NCBI GenBank assembly: GCA_934489895.1
Contig: CAKSST010000005.1
Location: 1-64,000 of the forward strand
DNA length: 64,000 nt
Reading direction: 5' to 3'
Source: an uncultured Eubacteriales bacterium
GTDB taxonomy: Bacteria > Bacillota > Clostridia > Oscillospirales > Acutalibacteraceae
A model generated the notes under the pieces. That model saw nothing but the letters and a program-made list of their open reading frames with translations, made no database searches and was not told the origin of the DNA. Position numbers and translations under genes: made by a program. Of this stretch, positions 57,216-64,000 are shown one piece after another (the stretch's first letter is position 1; the number at the start of each line of letters is the position of its first letter).

Positions 57216-57926
57216 ATGTCGACCGAAAACAACGAACAAATAAACCTGCACTACGGTCATAGAGAAAGACTTCGCAACCGTTTGATTGCAAGCGGCATAA
57301 ACGATTCCATTCCTGACCACGAAATTATCGAATATTTACTTACCCTTACAATACCCCGCCAAGACACCAATAATATTGCGCACCGTCTTATAAACACCTT
57401 CGGTTCGCTTTCGGGTGTTATGGACGCCGATGTTGATGACCTTGTAAAGTACGGCAAAATTACAAGAAATTCTGCTGTACTTATTAAAATGATAATGCCT
57501 ATAGCACGCGCATATACCAGCCGTTCATCAAAGGGCAAAAAGGTTTTTTCATCAATCAAAGATATTGCTCCGTATATACATTCACTTTATACAGGATATG
57601 AAAAAGAGATTATATCTCTCCTTTTGATTAGCGAGAACGGTCAGGTAATCCGTATGGAAACCCTGGCACAGGGCGATGTAAATTCTGCCAGCGTCAGTAT
57701 AAAAACAATTGCCGATAAGGCACTGCGCAGCGGTGCTACCACGGTTGCTTTGGCGCACAATCACCCCGGCGGTCTTGCTTTGCCGTCAATGGAGGATTTA
57801 ACCGTAACAAGAGAGGTGCGTCTTGCTCTTTCACACTTGGGTATTAAGCTTATTGACCACATTATTATCGCAAATGATACATATTTATCCTTAGCAACCA
57901 GCGAAAGATTTTACAAGGTATTTTAA
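57216..57926 (+). CDS. radC: RadC family (JAB/MPN metalloprotease-fold) protein
   Basis: This 236-residue protein has an N-terminal helix-hairpin-helix region (about 15-90) and a C-terminal JAMM-like domain with the metal motif ALAHNHPGGLALPSMEDL (His-x-His plus Asp, about residues 183-200) and an upstream Glu. Despite its name, its part in DNA repair is disputed. It is followed by rluA after 11 bases. Its promoter is weak (TATAAT near 57170). Confidence 0.92.
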   Translation: MSTENNEQINLHYGHRERLRNRLIASGINDSIPDHEIIEYLLTLTIPRQDTNNIAHRLINTFGSLSGVMDADVDDLVKYGKITRNSAVLIKMIMPIARAYTSRSSKGKKVFSSIKDIAPYIHSLYTGYEKEIISLLLISENGQVIRMETLAQGDVNSASVSIKTIADKALRSGATTVALAHNHPGGLALPSMEDLTVTREVRLALSHLGIKLIDHIIIANDTYLSLATSERFYKVF

Positions 57927-57937
57927 AGGTGTAAAAT

Positions 57938-58906
57938 ATGAAGAGTTTTGTCATAGGGAAAAATGACGCCGGACAGCGTATAGACCGTTTTATATCTAAA
58001 GCCGCTCCTGCCCTGCCTGCCGCGCTTATGCACAAATACATCCGCAAAAAATACATAAAGCTCGATCGCAAGCGTTGCGAAGCAGGTACCCGTCTTGCCG
58101 AAGGCAGCGTTGTGGAGATGTACATCCCCGATGAGTTTTTTGTAAGAAAAGAACCTGAATATGATTTTTTGCATGCTTCAAAAAATCTTAACGTTGTATA
58201 TGAGGACGAAAATATTATACTTATTGATAAGCCGCAAGGTTTGCTTGTACACCCAGACGACCGCGAATACCGCGACACTTTAATCGCTCGCATACAGCGT
58301 TATTTATACAAAAAGGGCGAATTTGACCCCGCAAAAGAAAACAGCTTCCGCCCTGCCCTTGCAAACCGCATTGACCGCAATACAGGCGGAATTGTTATAG
58401 CGGCAAAAAATGCTGAGGCATTACGTATTCTTTGCGAAAAAATTAAATCACGTGAGCTTTGCAAAAAATATCTGGCGGTTGTTCACGGCACACCCAAAAA
58501 GCGCGAGGATACCCTTTTCGATTATTTACTTAAAGACGCCCAAAACAATCACGTATATATTAAAAACCGCGCAAGTATCGGAGCGGCTCAGTCGGTAACG
58601 CATTATAAGGTTATAAAATCAAAAGACAATCTCAGCCTTTTGGATGTTACCATTCTTACTGGACGCACCCATCAGATAAGGGCGCAGATGGCAGCAGCAG
58701 GTCACCCTCTGCTCGGTGACGGCAAATATGGCAAAACGGGAGACGCAAAATCATTGGGCTATAAACGTCAGGCGCTTTATTCATACCTTTTGGGGTTTGA
58801 ATTTAAAACACCCGCCGGTCAGCTTGATTATCTTAACGGGCGAGTGTTTAAGGTTAAAGAATGTTGGTTTGCAAAAGAGCTTTTTGATTACGATATTAAA
58901 GATTAA
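57938..58906 (+). CDS. RluA-family pseudouridine synthase
   Basis: This 322-residue enzyme has an N-terminal S4 RNA-binding domain (about residues 12-75) and the catalytic domain with RIDRNTGGIV (catalytic Asp, about 150), GRTHQIRAQMAAAGHPLLGD, and YALTLxFxxP-like end. It isomerises uridines in rRNA or tRNA, and the site cannot be told. Its stop overlaps the convergent dCMP deaminase by 11 bases. Confidence 0.9.
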   Translation: MKSFVIGKNDAGQRIDRFISKAAPALPAALMHKYIRKKYIKLDRKRCEAGTRLAEGSVVEMYIPDEFFVRKEPEYDFLHASKNLNVVYEDENIILIDKPQGLLVHPDDREYRDTLIARIQRYLYKKGEFDPAKENSFRPALANRIDRNTGGIVIAAKNAEALRILCEKIKSRELCKKYLAVVHGTPKKREDTLFDYLLKDAQNNHVYIKNRASIGAAQSVTHYKVIKSKDNLSLLDVTILTGRTHQIRAQMAAAGHPLLGDGKYGKTGDAKSLGYKRQALYSYLLGFEFKTPAGQLDYLNGRVFKVKECWFAKELFDYDIKD

Positions 58907-59375
58907 TTTCAATTTTTTTGCCTGTTGGCTTATACTCTCTGTACTTGACACCGGCGGAATCAAGCATTTTTTTTGATGCTATGGTTGCGGCGGTGTTGCT
59001 GTATTTATCGCTCATATACACTATTTCAGATATCCCTGACTGGATGATTGCTTTTGCACACTCATTACAAGGAAAAAGCGATACATAAACCCTGGCACCA
59101 TTAAGGCTGCCCGAGCCGTAGTTTAAAATTGCGTTGAGCTCTGCGTGGCAGACAAACAGATATTTTGTATCAAGCTCACCGCCCTCACGCTCCCAAGGGA
59201 ACTCATCATCGTCACAGCAGCGCGGCATACCGTTGTAGCCCACCGACATAATTTTATTCTCCCGGCTGACAATACAAGCGCCCACTTGTGTTGACGGGTC
59301 TTTGCTGCGCTGTGCTGAAAGCATGGCAACACCCATAAAATATTCGTCCCAAGAAATATAATCTTCCCTTTTCAT
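58896..59375 (-). CDS. dCMP deaminase (ComEB type)
   Basis: This 159-residue zinc enzyme converts dCMP to dUMP for thymidylate synthesis. The zinc ligands are in CHAELNAI (catalytic HAE, about residue 80) and PCNECAKAI (about residue 108), and the insert CIVSRENKIMSVGYNGMPRCCDDDEFP is typical. It overlaps rluA's 3' end by 11 bases. Confidence 0.94.
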   Translation of the reverse strand: MKREDYISWDEYFMGVAMLSAQRSKDPSTQVGACIVSRENKIMSVGYNGMPRCCDDDEFPWEREGGELDTKYLFVCHAELNAILNYGSGSLNGARVYVSLFPCNECAKAIIQSGISEIVYMSDKYSNTAATIASKKMLDSAGVKYREYKPTGKKIEINL

Positions 59376-59394
59376 ATTAACTGCTCCTTATATT

Positions 59395-60039
59395 TTATAT
59401 TAATTCAAGCAGCTGTGCAGGCTGTGTAATAACTATTTTAGCACCTGCCGCCTTAATTTCCTCTTTATTTCTGAAGCCCCACAGCACACCCACAGGATAA
59501 GCGCCGCTGTTTTGGGCACATTTTATATCCACACCCGAGTCACCGACAAAAATACATTCATTAGGGGTAACGCCCAGTTCCCTCATAGCCAAATGTGCTA
59601 AAGCAGGGTCGGGCTTCGTGGGCATATTATCACGCTGACCGTAAACCGCACAAAAGTCTTTTCCGTACAGTTTATTGACTACGGCATCTGCCATTTCCTG
59701 TGCCTTATTTGTTACAACAGCAATTTTAATCCCTTTTTGCTTTAACTGCGCCAACAGCTCGGGCACATTTTTATATGGTTTTGTTTTATCACAGTAATGT
59801 TCACTGTAGTAAGCTAAAAACTGCGTTTTAAGCTTATGTATATTCTCAGCACTTCTTGCGATATCAGGCAAAACTCGTTCAATCAATTTCGTTATTCCGT
59901 CACCCACAAACATTTTAAAGCATTCAGTCTTATGAGTAGGATATCCGTTTTGAGTTAAAACAAAATTTGCACTGTCTGCCAGGTCTTCAAGTGAATTTGC
60001 TATTGTGCCGTCAAGGTCAAACAATACTGCTTTTATCAT
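59395..60039 (-). CDS. HAD-superfamily phosphatase (phosphoglycolate-phosphatase-like)
   Basis: This 214-residue hydrolase has the catalytic FDLDGTIANS (Asp nucleophile, about residue 8), the motif II threonine in VVTNKAQEM and the C-terminal VGDSGVDIKCAQNSG. A helical cap of the C1 type follows the nucleophile. It may be phosphoglycolate phosphatase or a pyrophosphatase (PpaX-like); the substrate is not certain. The ATG at 60039 follows GGAAG. Confidence 0.85.
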   Translation of the reverse strand: MIKAVLFDLDGTIANSLEDLADSANFVLTQNGYPTHKTECFKMFVGDGITKLIERVLPDIARSAENIHKLKTQFLAYYSEHYCDKTKPYKNVPELLAQLKQKGIKIAVVTNKAQEMADAVVNKLYGKDFCAVYGQRDNMPTKPDPALAHLAMRELGVTPNECIFVGDSGVDIKCAQNSGAYPVGVLWGFRNKEEIKAAGAKIVITQPAQLLELI

Positions 60040-60153
60040 AACATCTTCCTTATTTTGCAAAATAATACATCTGTATATTAACATCTTTTACACTGTTATT
60101 CAAGTATTCCTGCATCCGTAATAAAATATAATTAATATTTTTTTAAAAAAAAC

Positions 60154-60182
60154 TTGAAATTAGCGATATTTTCTGTTATTAT
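60154..60182 (+). promoter_or_regulatory. rpmB promoter
   Basis: There is a TTGAAA at 60154-60159, 17 bases of spacer and a TATTAT at 60177-60182, 38 bases before the rpmB start. Confidence 0.7.
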
Positions 60183-60219
60183 ATCTTTTGCTATTGACTA
60201 TAAAAGGAGGTGCAGACGC

Positions 60220-60408
60220 ATGGCAAAATGTGATATCTGCAGCAAGGAAGTTACTTTCGGCATTAAGGTTTCCCACTCTCATCGCCGTTCAAACCGCACT
60301 TGGAAACCCAACGTAAAACGTGTTAAGGCTATTGTTAACGGTTCTCCCAAACATATCAATGTTTGCACCCGTTGCCTTCGTTCCGGTAAGGTTACGAGAG
60401 CTGTTTAA
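60220..60408 (+). CDS. rpmB: Ribosomal protein L28
   Basis: This 62-residue 50S protein begins MAKCDICSKEVTFGIKVSHS and has Cys pairs at residues 4/7 and near the end (CTRC), the zinc-binding form. The ATG at 60220 is preceded by AAAGGAGGTG. The long upstream frame lies in the promoter. It is monocistronic between divergent genes, with a terminator after it. Confidence 0.96.
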   Translation: MAKCDICSKEVTFGIKVSHSHRRSNRTWKPNVKRVKAIVNGSPKHINVCTRCLRSGKVTRAV

Positions 60409-60431
60409 TTAACTTTTTGTATAGCTGTATT

Positions 60432-60464
60432 AGAAGCCCGCAAGCTTAAAGCTTGCGGGCTTCT
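60432..60464. terminator. Bidirectional terminator between rpmB and plsY
   Basis: AGAAGCCCGCAAGC (60432-60445) pairs exactly with GCTTGCGGGCTTCT (60451-60464), followed by TTGTTTT. It is 14 bp with a 5-base loop and is used by rpmB and perhaps by plsY. Confidence 0.9.
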
Positions 60465-60468
60465 TGTT

Positions 60469-61089
60469 TTATTTCACTTTTAACTTTTTTTCTTCGCCTT
60501 TTATCAAGCGTTTAATATTATCCTTATGTTTTATTATTATAAGTACTCCCACCGACAGCACCAGCAAAAACAGCACCCAATCCGACTCGGGTAATTTAAA
60601 CTGTATAAACGCTGTTATAAGCGCTGTGACAACCGCAACCAGTGAGGAAATTGAAATTATACGTGTGCAAATAAACAGTATTGCAAATGCAACAAGGCAG
60701 ATTGCCGCCGCCAAGGGACAGCAATAAATAAGCACGCCAAGACCCGATGCGACTCCTTTCCCGCCCTTAAAGTCAAAATACAGCGGAAAAATATGACCCA
60801 AAAGGCAAACAATACCGCAGCCCCAGGCGCCGTAAATAGCAATATCAGGGTTTGCAAGTCCAAAAAGCTTATAGCCTATAAAGCAGGAAACAACGCTTTT
60901 AAGAGCATCGCAAACAAAGGTAAGAAGTCCCGGAATAACACCCGCAACGCGCATAACATTTGTCATACCCGCATTGCCGCTGCCGTAGCTGCGTACATCC
61001 TTATTTATAAACCATTTTCCAAAAAGAACAGCAAAGCTAATACTGCCGAGTAAATATGCTGCCACAACGGCAATTATTGCATACAACAT
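60469..61089 (-). CDS. plsY: Acyl-phosphate glycerol-3-phosphate acyltransferase PlsY
   Basis: This 206-residue membrane protein has about five spans. Its three active-site segments are LLGSISFAVLFG near residue 17, GNAGMTNVMRVAG (about 38-50) and FKGGKGVASGLGV (about 108-120), and GHIFPLYF precedes the third. It makes lysophosphatidic acid from acyl-phosphate, acting before PlsC. It follows der by 16 bases, the usual der-plsY order. Confidence 0.93.
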   Translation of the reverse strand: MLYAIIAVVAAYLLGSISFAVLFGKWFINKDVRSYGSGNAGMTNVMRVAGVIPGLLTFVCDALKSVVSCFIGYKLFGLANPDIAIYGAWGCGIVCLLGHIFPLYFDFKGGKGVASGLGVLIYCCPLAAAICLVAFAILFICTRIISISSLVAVVTALITAFIQFKLPESDWVLFLLVLSVGVLIIIKHKDNIKRLIKGEEKKLKVK

Positions 61090-61105
61090 TATTTAATCTC
61101 CTTTT

Positions 61106-62434
61106 TTATTTTGAGTCACTGCTACGCTCTCTGATAATAAACCTTACAGGCGTACCCTCTAGACCGAATGCTGAACGGATACAGTTTTCAATGTATCTCT
61201 GATATGAAAAATGAAACAGTTCTGCTTTATTGCAGAAACATACAAATGTTGGTGGCTTGGTTGATGCTTGGGTAATATAATATATGCGCAAGCGTTTGCC
61301 TTTATCGGTAGGCGGCTGTGTTTTTGCAGTAGCGTCAGCCAACAAATCGTTAAGCATGCCTGTTGAAATACGCATTGTATTCTGATTATATACATATTTT
61401 ATAAGCTCAAACAGCCTGTCAATTCTCTGTCCCGTTTTTGCAGAGATAAATATAATGGGAGTAAAGGACATAAAGGAAAAATCCTTCATAAGCTGTTTGC
61501 GGTATTTATCCATAGTATTACCATTTTTTTCAACTAAATCCCATTTATTTACAGCAATTATACATCCCTTACCCTGTTCAAGCGCAAGACCCGCAACCTT
61601 TGAATCTTGCTCGGTAAAGCCTTCGGTAGCGTCCAGCATAATTACACACACATCAGAACGCTCAATTGCCATATTGGCACGCAGAACACTGTATTTTTCA
61701 ATATTATCGTCTACCCTGCTTTTACGGCGCAGTCCCGCAGTATCAATAAAATTGAAATTGCCGTACTCATTTTTAACAGCTGTATCAATTGCGTCACGCG
61801 TAGTGCCCGCAATATCAGAAACAATTACCCTGTCCTCGCCTGAAATTTTATTTACAAGAGAAGATTTACCCGCATTGGGCTTGCCTATTACGGCAACCTT
61901 TATAACATCATCTTCTTCCTCTTCAAAAAAGCTTGCATCTATATGAGAATAAACCTCATCCATCAAATCACCCGTACCGTGACCGTGAACAGACGATACT
62001 GCTATAGGGTCACCGAGGCCGAGATTGTAAAACTCATACAGCTCAGCAGGGGCTTGTCCTATGCCGTCACACTTATTTACACACAATACTACAGGCTTTC
62101 CGCTTTTGCGCAACATAACAGCAATATCACTATCCGCCGCGGTAATTCCTGACCTTACATCAGTAACAAAAATTATTACCTGCGCAGACTCAATTGCCAA
62201 CTGCGCCTGCGAGCGCATTTTAGACAATATAATATCATCGGTATCGGGCTCGATGCCGCCGGTATCTATCATCATAACCTTTTGTCCTCGCCATTCTACA
62301 TCGCCGTAAATACGGTCACGGGTTACACCCGGCGCGTCATCAACGATGGAAAGACGCTGACCTATTAACTTGTTAAACAGTGTAGATTTTCCTACATTCG
62401 GGCGTCCTACAACCGCAACAATTGGTTTTGTCAT
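61106..62434 (-). CDS. der: Ribosome-assembly GTPase Der (EngA)
   Basis: This 442-residue protein has two tandem G domains: GRPNVGKST with DTGG and NKCD, then GKPNAGKSS with DTAGLRRK and NKWD. A KH-like domain forms the C-terminus (residues about 350-442). It acts in 50S subunit assembly. The ATG at 62434 follows GGAG; the longer frame to 62467 overlaps the DUF512 gene. It starts 2 bases past the DUF512 stop. Confidence 0.97.
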   Translation of the reverse strand: MTKPIVAVVGRPNVGKSTLFNKLIGQRLSIVDDAPGVTRDRIYGDVEWRGQKVMMIDTGGIEPDTDDIILSKMRSQAQLAIESAQVIIFVTDVRSGITAADSDIAVMLRKSGKPVVLCVNKCDGIGQAPAELYEFYNLGLGDPIAVSSVHGHGTGDLMDEVYSHIDASFFEEEEDDVIKVAVIGKPNAGKSSLVNKISGEDRVIVSDIAGTTRDAIDTAVKNEYGNFNFIDTAGLRRKSRVDDNIEKYSVLRANMAIERSDVCVIMLDATEGFTEQDSKVAGLALEQGKGCIIAVNKWDLVEKNGNTMDKYRKQLMKDFSFMSFTPIIFISAKTGQRIDRLFELIKYVYNQNTMRISTGMLNDLLADATAKTQPPTDKGKRLRIYYITQASTKPPTFVCFCNKAELFHFSYQRYIENCIRSAFGLEGTPVRFIIRERSSDSK

Positions 62435-62436
62435 TG

Positions 62437-63732
62437 TTATTTCTCCGTTTTCTTTGTTTTGCCGCACAATGCGTTTATTAATGCTGTGCCGTTTTGTTCT
62501 ACTATAGTAATTTTTACATTTAATGCTTTCTCAACATCTTTGACTGATACATCATCCAAAAACAAACCGTTACCCTCACGCAGCATACATGCAGGAATAA
62601 GTAACTCCTTAGGAAGCATTTTCTTTTTTAATTGGTTGATAATATCTTTACCCGTAACAAGACCCGCAACCGTTATGGTATGCCCAAAATGGTCATTGAC
62701 TATAGGATAGACCTCACACTCAAGATTATGCCATTTACTTTTTGCGCTGTCAACTATATTTGTAATAATACCTGCCGCGGCAACACCCGTAACAATGGCC
62801 ACTTTTCTTGCCCTTTTAGGCGGTTTTACTATACTAAGCTGCGCTTTTGCTTCGCTTTCAGTAAGCGAGCAAAGCCCCACGCCGTTTTCAAGCTGCAAAA
62901 ACTCGCCGTAAAACTCAGCGTCGGGAATTTTTCTGTCAGCAAGCAAATAAAACTCATCAGCAGCATAAAATCTACGTTTTGTGCCGTCAAAAAAGTTGTC
63001 AACAATATCAATTATCTGTGCCGCTGCTTGCTTATCATACTGCTTTAACTCCGTTAATCCCTTACGGTACTTTGTAATGCCCACAGGCACAACAGCTACA
63101 CATTCCACACAGTCTAATTTTGCAAGATCAGACAGTGAGCGTATAAGCTCAGGCCCATCGTTTATACCGGGGCAAGCAACAATCTGACAGTTCATACTTA
63201 TACCTGCATTATTAAGCCTGTCTATAATTTTTAAAGCTTCGCCCGCATTTTTGTTACGCATCATTTTAACACGCAATTCAGGGTTAGTGGTATGCACCGA
63301 AATATTTACAGGCGATATGTGCATTTTTATTATTCGGTCAACTTCTTTTTCGGTCAAGTTTGTCAACGTAACATAGTTGCCAAATAAAAAGGAAAGACGC
63401 GAATCGTCATCCTTAAAATACAGGCTTTCACGCATACCCTTAGGCATCTGGTCAATAAAACAGAAAATACAGTTATTCTGACAGCGGCGGTGTTTGTCCA
63501 TAAGGTAGGTATCAAATTCGAGACCCGCATCTTCGGTACAATCAATATCTGCAAAGTACCTTAATCCGTCACGTTCAAGTTCAAACGTACAGTTCTCACC
63601 GTCAGCAAAAAAACGATAATCAAGCACGTCGTTAATTTCGTTATCGTCTACGCAAACAAGCGTATCCTTTGCTCTTATACCCGCTTTATACGCTTGACTT
63701 CTTTTTATCACAGATTTTATCACTACAGACAT
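62437..63732 (-). CDS. DUF512 radical-SAM-like protein with PDZ domain
   Basis: This 431-residue protein has an N-terminal PDZ-like part (about 5-70), then a cysteine motif CQNNCIFCF (Cx3Cx2C, radical-SAM-type), FGNYVTLTNL and a C-terminal DUF512 domain with TGVAAAGIITNIV and LREGNGLFLDDVSV. The family lies upstream of der in many Firmicutes, as here. Its substrate is unknown. The ATG at 63732 follows AGGAGG, so the frame beginning at 63750 is not used. Confidence 0.9.
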   Translation of the reverse strand: MSVVIKSVIKRSQAYKAGIRAKDTLVCVDDNEINDVLDYRFFADGENCTFELERDGLRYFADIDCTEDAGLEFDTYLMDKHRRCQNNCIFCFIDQMPKGMRESLYFKDDDSRLSFLFGNYVTLTNLTEKEVDRIIKMHISPVNISVHTTNPELRVKMMRNKNAGEALKIIDRLNNAGISMNCQIVACPGINDGPELIRSLSDLAKLDCVECVAVVPVGITKYRKGLTELKQYDKQAAAQIIDIVDNFFDGTKRRFYAADEFYLLADRKIPDAEFYGEFLQLENGVGLCSLTESEAKAQLSIVKPPKRARKVAIVTGVAAAGIITNIVDSAKSKWHNLECEVYPIVNDHFGHTITVAGLVTGKDIINQLKKKMLPKELLIPACMLREGNGLFLDDVSVKDVEKALNVKITIVEQNGTALINALCGKTKKTEK

Positions 63733-63752
63733 TTTGTACCTCCTTTTCACAA

Positions 63753-63783
63753 TGAAAAAGGCAGAGGATTGAACTCCTCTGCC
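63753..63783 (-). terminator. Terminator after rpmF
   Basis: On the minus strand GGCAGAGGA-gttcaa-TCCTCTGCC is followed by TTTTTC. It is a perfect 9-bp hairpin. It separates rpmF from the DUF512-der-plsY group. Confidence 0.9.
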
Positions 63784-63797
63784 GTAGCAGGTTAAAA

Positions 63798-63983
63798 TTA
63801 TTTTTCTTCTGCCTTAACTACCTGACGGTCACCGTAATAGCCGCAGGCGGTGCAAAGGCGGTGCGGTCTTGTATATTCACCGCAACGTGAGCATTTAACC
63901 AGCGTAGGAGCTTCAAGCTTCCAAAGGTTTGAACGTCTTTTATCGCGTCTTGCTTTTGATGTTTTTCTCTTCGGTACTGCCAT
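63798..63983 (-). CDS. rpmF: Ribosomal protein L32
   Basis: This 61-residue 50S protein starts MAVPKRKTSKARRDKRRSN and holds the zinc-type CxxC pairs CSRCGEYTRPHRLCTACG. The ATG at 63983 follows AGGGAGGTG; a GTG 9 bases upstream overlaps the ribosome binding site. It begins near the right edge, so the upstream gene (often a yceD/DUF177 gene) is not visible. Confidence 0.97.
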   Translation of the reverse strand: MAVPKRKTSKARRDKRRSNLWKLEAPTLVKCSRCGEYTRPHRLCTACGYYGDRQVVKAEEK

Positions 63984-64000
63984 GCAGGGCACCTCCCTTT

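Noticed and set aside
1..64000. CRISPR array
   Set aside because: No regularly spaced direct repeats were found; the only long direct repeat is the uvrB duplication.

Overview
The window looks like a core chromosomal segment of a spore-forming, low-to-moderate GC Clostridia bacterium, most likely an Oscillospirales/Ruminococcaceae-type gut anaerobe. The reasons are the sporulation operons spoIIAA-AB-sigF and spoIIIAA-AH, the fusion of IspH to four S1 domains, the L27 protein with a cleavable N-terminal extension beside its protease Prp, a LexA/DinR box of the Gram-positive type, a T-box leader, and AGGAGG-like ribosome binding sites with frequent TTG/GTG starts. The species is not determined. 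Starts given here are often shorter than the longest open frame because ribosome binding sites, promoters or gene overlaps decided them.

Layout. 1-17.4 kb is read on the minus strand: spoIIA operon, folC and valS, a divergent type IIA topoisomerase pair, an Asp23 protein, the eight-gene spoIIIA operon, yebC and dusB. 17.6-31.5 kb is read on the plus strand: polA-rimI-tsaD, a lipid-kinase gene, mreBCD with PBP2, a solitary minD, mgsA, hisS and aspS. 31.6-38.5 kb holds a tRNA-Leu, a lipoprotein foldase, nth, a PTS-IIC-like permease, a YitT protein, mrnC, obgE and the rplU-prp-rpmA operon. 38.5-46.9 kb holds ruvX, an SOS-controlled dinB, ispH-S1, plsC, cmk, a flavoprotein, a small membrane protein, a J-domain protein and a DUF5685 protein. 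46.9-52.3 kb holds uvrA and uvrB with a duplicated 5' end of uvrB. 52.3-55.3 kb is an accessory islet (an HTH regulator, two orphan genes, a TnpV-type transposon remnant). 55.3-64 kb returns to core genes: T-box-controlled trpB2, radC, rluA, dCMP deaminase, a HAD phosphatase, rpmB, plsY, der, a DUF512 radical-SAM protein and rpmF.

How the parts work together. The spoIIA genes form the forespore sigma-F switch; the spoIIIA genes build the mother-cell half of the channel that feeds the forespore. The mre cluster directs sidewall synthesis. The obg/L21/L27, rpmB, rpmF, der, yebC, tsaD, rimI and mrnC genes serve ribosome assembly and translation. uvrAB, nth, dinB, radC, ruvX and polA serve DNA repair.

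The least explained parts are: (1) the partial duplication of uvrB with two diverged 5' ends and near-identical following sequence; (2) a multi-helix RNA candidate with a 10-bp closing stem directly upstream of the obgE ribosome binding site; (3) a perfect inverted repeat of DnaA-box-like sequences in front of spoIIAA; (4) the islet at 52.3-55.3 kb; and (5) terminator-bounded intergenic transcripts near spoIIIAA and between valS and the topoisomerase genes. I found no CRISPR array, no prophage module, and no complete insertion sequence.
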